Made by a program: the position numbers and the translations under genes. The notes beneath the pieces were generated by a model. It had not been told where the DNA came from. It searched no databases and saw only the letters and a program-made list of their open reading frames with translations. From NCBI GenBank assembly GCA_024278555.1, contig JAJRSX010000070.1:1-7388 (forward strand): a DNA stretch of 7,388 nucleotides, given 5' to 3'. The DNA comes from a bacterium. GTDB lineage: Bacteria > CG2-30-53-67 > CG2-30-70-394. Shown in pieces: positions 6,129-7,388 of the stretch. Numbering within the stretch: the stretch's first letter is position 1; every line of letters starts with the position of its first letter.

Positions 6129-6965
6129 ATGCCCCAGACCCTCCGCCTCGGCCACTCACCTGACCCCGACGACGCCTTCATGTGGTTCTCCCTCCTCGGC
6201 GACGGGCTGATCGACACCGACGGATACCGTTTTGAGCACGTGATCGAGGAGATCGAGTCCCTCAATACGCGGGCGCTGGCCGGCGAGCTGGAGATCACCG
6301 CCCTCTCGATCCACGGCTTCGCCCACGTGGCGGACCAGTACGCCCTCTTGAACGCCGGCTCCAGCATGGGCGAGGGGTACGGGCCGGTGGTCGTCTCGCG
6401 CGCGCCGATGGAGGCGGGGCGGCTCTCCGAGGTGACCGTGGCGATCCCCGGCGAGCTCACCTCCGCGGCCCTGGCGCTTGCCCTCCACACCCCGGGGGTC
6501 ACCACCGAGGTGGCCGCCTTCGACGCCATCCCGGGGTTGGTGGCCGAGGGCAGGTACGAGGCGGGGGTCCTGATCCACGAGGGGCAGCTCACCTACGCCC
6601 AGTCGGGCCTGCACAAGGTGGTCGACCTCGGCGCGTGGTGGGCCACCGAGACCGACGGCCTGCCCCTGCCCCTGGGCGGCAACGCGATCCGCCGCGACCT
6701 CGGCGAGCAGGCGTGTGAGCGGGTCGCGCGGATCCTGGAGTCCTCCATCCGTTACTCCCTCGCCCACCGCGACGAGGCCCTGGCCCACGCCATGAAGTAC
6801 GGCCGCGGCCTCGACACCGAGCTTGCCGATCGCTTCGTCCAGATGTACGTCAACGACCGCACCCTCGATTACGGCGACGACGGTCGCCGCGCCGTACAAC
6901 TCTTCCTCGACCGTGCCGCCGACGCCGGCCTCATCCCGAAGCGGGTGGTGGTCGAGTTTCTCTGA
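6129..6965 (+). CDS. mqnD: MqnD-like menaquinone biosynthesis family protein (putative 1,4-dihydroxy-6-naphthoate synthase)
   Basis: A 278-residue protein of the MqnA/MqnD family, which has a periplasmic-binding-protein-like fold but works in the cytoplasm. MqnD converts cyclic de-hypoxanthine futalosine to 1,4-dihydroxy-6-naphthoate in the futalosine route to menaquinone. The family signature LGHSPDPDDAFM lies at 6-17. Other conserved stretches follow: ALSIHGFAH near 58-66, a small-residue GSSMGEGYGPVVV near 77-89, LIHEGQLTYA near 154-163, LPLPLGGNAI near 184-193, and a GRGLDTELADRFVQMYVN block near 225-242. Start: the ATG at 6129 places the signature six residues in, as in relatives; the frame is open further upstream, but that stretch does not look like family sequence. 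No other mqn gene is in the window, so MqnD activity rather than a related role is inferred. A hairpin follows the stop. Confidence 0.85.
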   Translation: MPQTLRLGHSPDPDDAFMWFSLLGDGLIDTDGYRFEHVIEEIESLNTRALAGELEITALSIHGFAHVADQYALLNAGSSMGEGYGPVVVSRAPMEAGRLSEVTVAIPGELTSAALALALHTPGVTTEVAAFDAIPGLVAEGRYEAGVLIHEGQLTYAQSGLHKVVDLGAWWATETDGLPLPLGGNAIRRDLGEQACERVARILESSIRYSLAHRDEALAHAMKYGRGLDTELADRFVQMYVNDRTLDYGDDGRRAVQLFLDRAADAGLIPKRVVVEFL

Positions 6966-6966
6966 G

Positions 6967-6997
6967 CGTGGATCTCGCCCTGCGGGCAAGATCCACG
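6967..6997 (+). terminator. Hairpin after the mqnD-like gene, likely terminator
   Basis: The arms 6967-6980 (CGTGGATCTCGCCC) and 6984-6997 (GGGCAAGATCCACG) pair over 14 positions with one mismatch and a 3-base loop. The hairpin starts one base after the TGA. The tail (ATTTC) is only weakly T-rich. A termination role is likely from position; being an IS-related palindrome is the alternative, since a transposase remnant begins 17 bp further on. Confidence 0.65.
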
Positions 6998-7388
6998 ATT
7001 TCACTAGTATCCGGTTAAAGATCGAATAGATTCAATTGGTTAGAATGCCGCGGGGGTGACTCTTGCAGTATGGCATCGCTCAGTATTTGAAATAATGGCG
7101 TTTGCTCGAAGAGATTGACCTCCACAATGTGCAGGATCGTGTGGAGGCTGACGGGTAAATGAAGGCGTTTCTTGGCGAGGACCACGAGCAGGTAGGCGCT
7201 GATAGCGATCCGGATCTGCGTCTTCACGGCGTTGGCCGAAGTTCCCTGGAAGGTCTTGATCCGCACCACTTGAAGAACAGCTCGACTTGCCAGCGCTGCT
7301 TGTAGAGATCGGCCACCGTCTTGGCTGGGATCTCGAAGGCATTGGTGAGGAAAACCAAGCGCTTGCGGCGTTCGAGGTCGATATAGGA
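6998..7388. mobile_element. One end of a decayed IS4-type insertion sequence
   Basis: The transposase fragment and the lower GC content starting near 7000 mark one end of an insertion sequence that continues past the right edge. The boundary probably lies in 6998-7014, between the hairpin after the mqnD-like gene and the transposase stop. The other terminal repeat is outside the window, so neither the inverted repeat nor a target-site duplication can be confirmed. Confidence 0.6.
7015..7388 (-). pseudogene. IS4-type DDE transposase, C-terminal fragment with frameshift (runs off window)
   Basis: Remnant of an insertion-sequence transposase. From 7388 to 7266 one frame reads YIDLERRKRLVFLTNAFEIP and onward to YKQRWQVELFFKW. 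This is the C-terminal part of an IS4-type catalytic domain, with Tyr, Arg and the catalytic Glu of the YREK motif (Y-x2-R-x3-E-x6-K). The expected continuation then appears in another frame from 7266: VRIKTFQGTSANAVKTQI, a hydrophobic helix, and the typical NQLNLF ending, with a TAA at 7015-7017. Relative to family members as I remember them, about four codons plus one base (13 bp) are missing between the two parts, including the motif's final Lys. The protein is thus broken in two ways. The N-terminal part is outside the window. The DNA here is less GC-rich than its neighbours, which fits acquisition. Confidence 0.85.

Noticed and set aside
6020-6592. N-terminal extension of the radC frame to 6592
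   Set aside because: It overlaps the mqnD-like gene on the opposite strand, and the start at 6019 has an excellent Shine-Dalgarno sequence and gives the normal RadC length.
7040-7342. 100-residue minus-strand frame across the transposase fragment
   Set aside because: The recognisable transposase sequence lies in the other two frames; this one has composition typical of a shadow.
1-7388. CRISPR arrays, tRNA or rRNA genes, and riboswitches
   Set aside because: No regularly spaced direct repeats, no cloverleaf-like or rRNA segments, and no known riboswitch core were seen on reading both strands of the short intergenic regions.

Overview
The window is a GC-rich stretch (roughly 65-70% by eye) of a bacterial chromosome, most likely from a Gram-negative, motile, respiring proteobacterium. 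The evidence is a chemotaxis operon, a membrane chemoreceptor with a periplasmic c-type haem motif, and an enzyme related to the futalosine route of menaquinone synthesis. Species or class cannot be fixed from this sequence. The codon use of the main genes is uniformly GC-rich; only the right end (about 7000-7150) is visibly richer in A+T.

Left part (1-3385, minus strand): a compact operon read right to left, cheA, then cheW (ATGA overlap of stop and start), then a methyl-accepting chemotaxis protein that runs off the left edge of the window. This receptor has two closely spaced membrane helices and almost no periplasmic part. CheA has an N-terminal helical extension before its phosphotransfer domain and a long Pro/Ala linker where the CheY-binding P2 domain is often found. 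No cheY, cheR, cheB or cheD is visible, so they must lie outside the window if present.

Middle (3386-5100): a 179-bp intergenic region with two inverted repeats separates cheA from a divergent second receptor gene. This 511-aa receptor has a DUF3365/Tll0287-like periplasmic domain with a CXXCH haem-attachment motif and a signalling domain with two consensus methylation sites, but no recognisable HAMP domain. The likely picture is a redox-, oxygen- or gas-sensing receptor feeding the CheA/CheW pair encoded next to it. That link is inferred from position.

Right part (5101-7388): a convergent intergenic stretch with two GC-rich hairpins, then radC (minus strand) and a divergent mqnD-like gene (plus strand) sharing a 109-bp region. 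A strong hairpin follows the mqnD-like stop. After it comes the C-terminal end of an IS4-type DDE transposase on the minus strand, broken by a frameshift at the conserved YREK motif. The window is therefore largely ordinary core and chemotaxis DNA with a decayed mobile element at its right edge. The most interesting item is the HAMP-less haem-c chemoreceptor paired with a cheA-cheW-mcp operon. I did not find an obviously new defence, RNA or mobile system.
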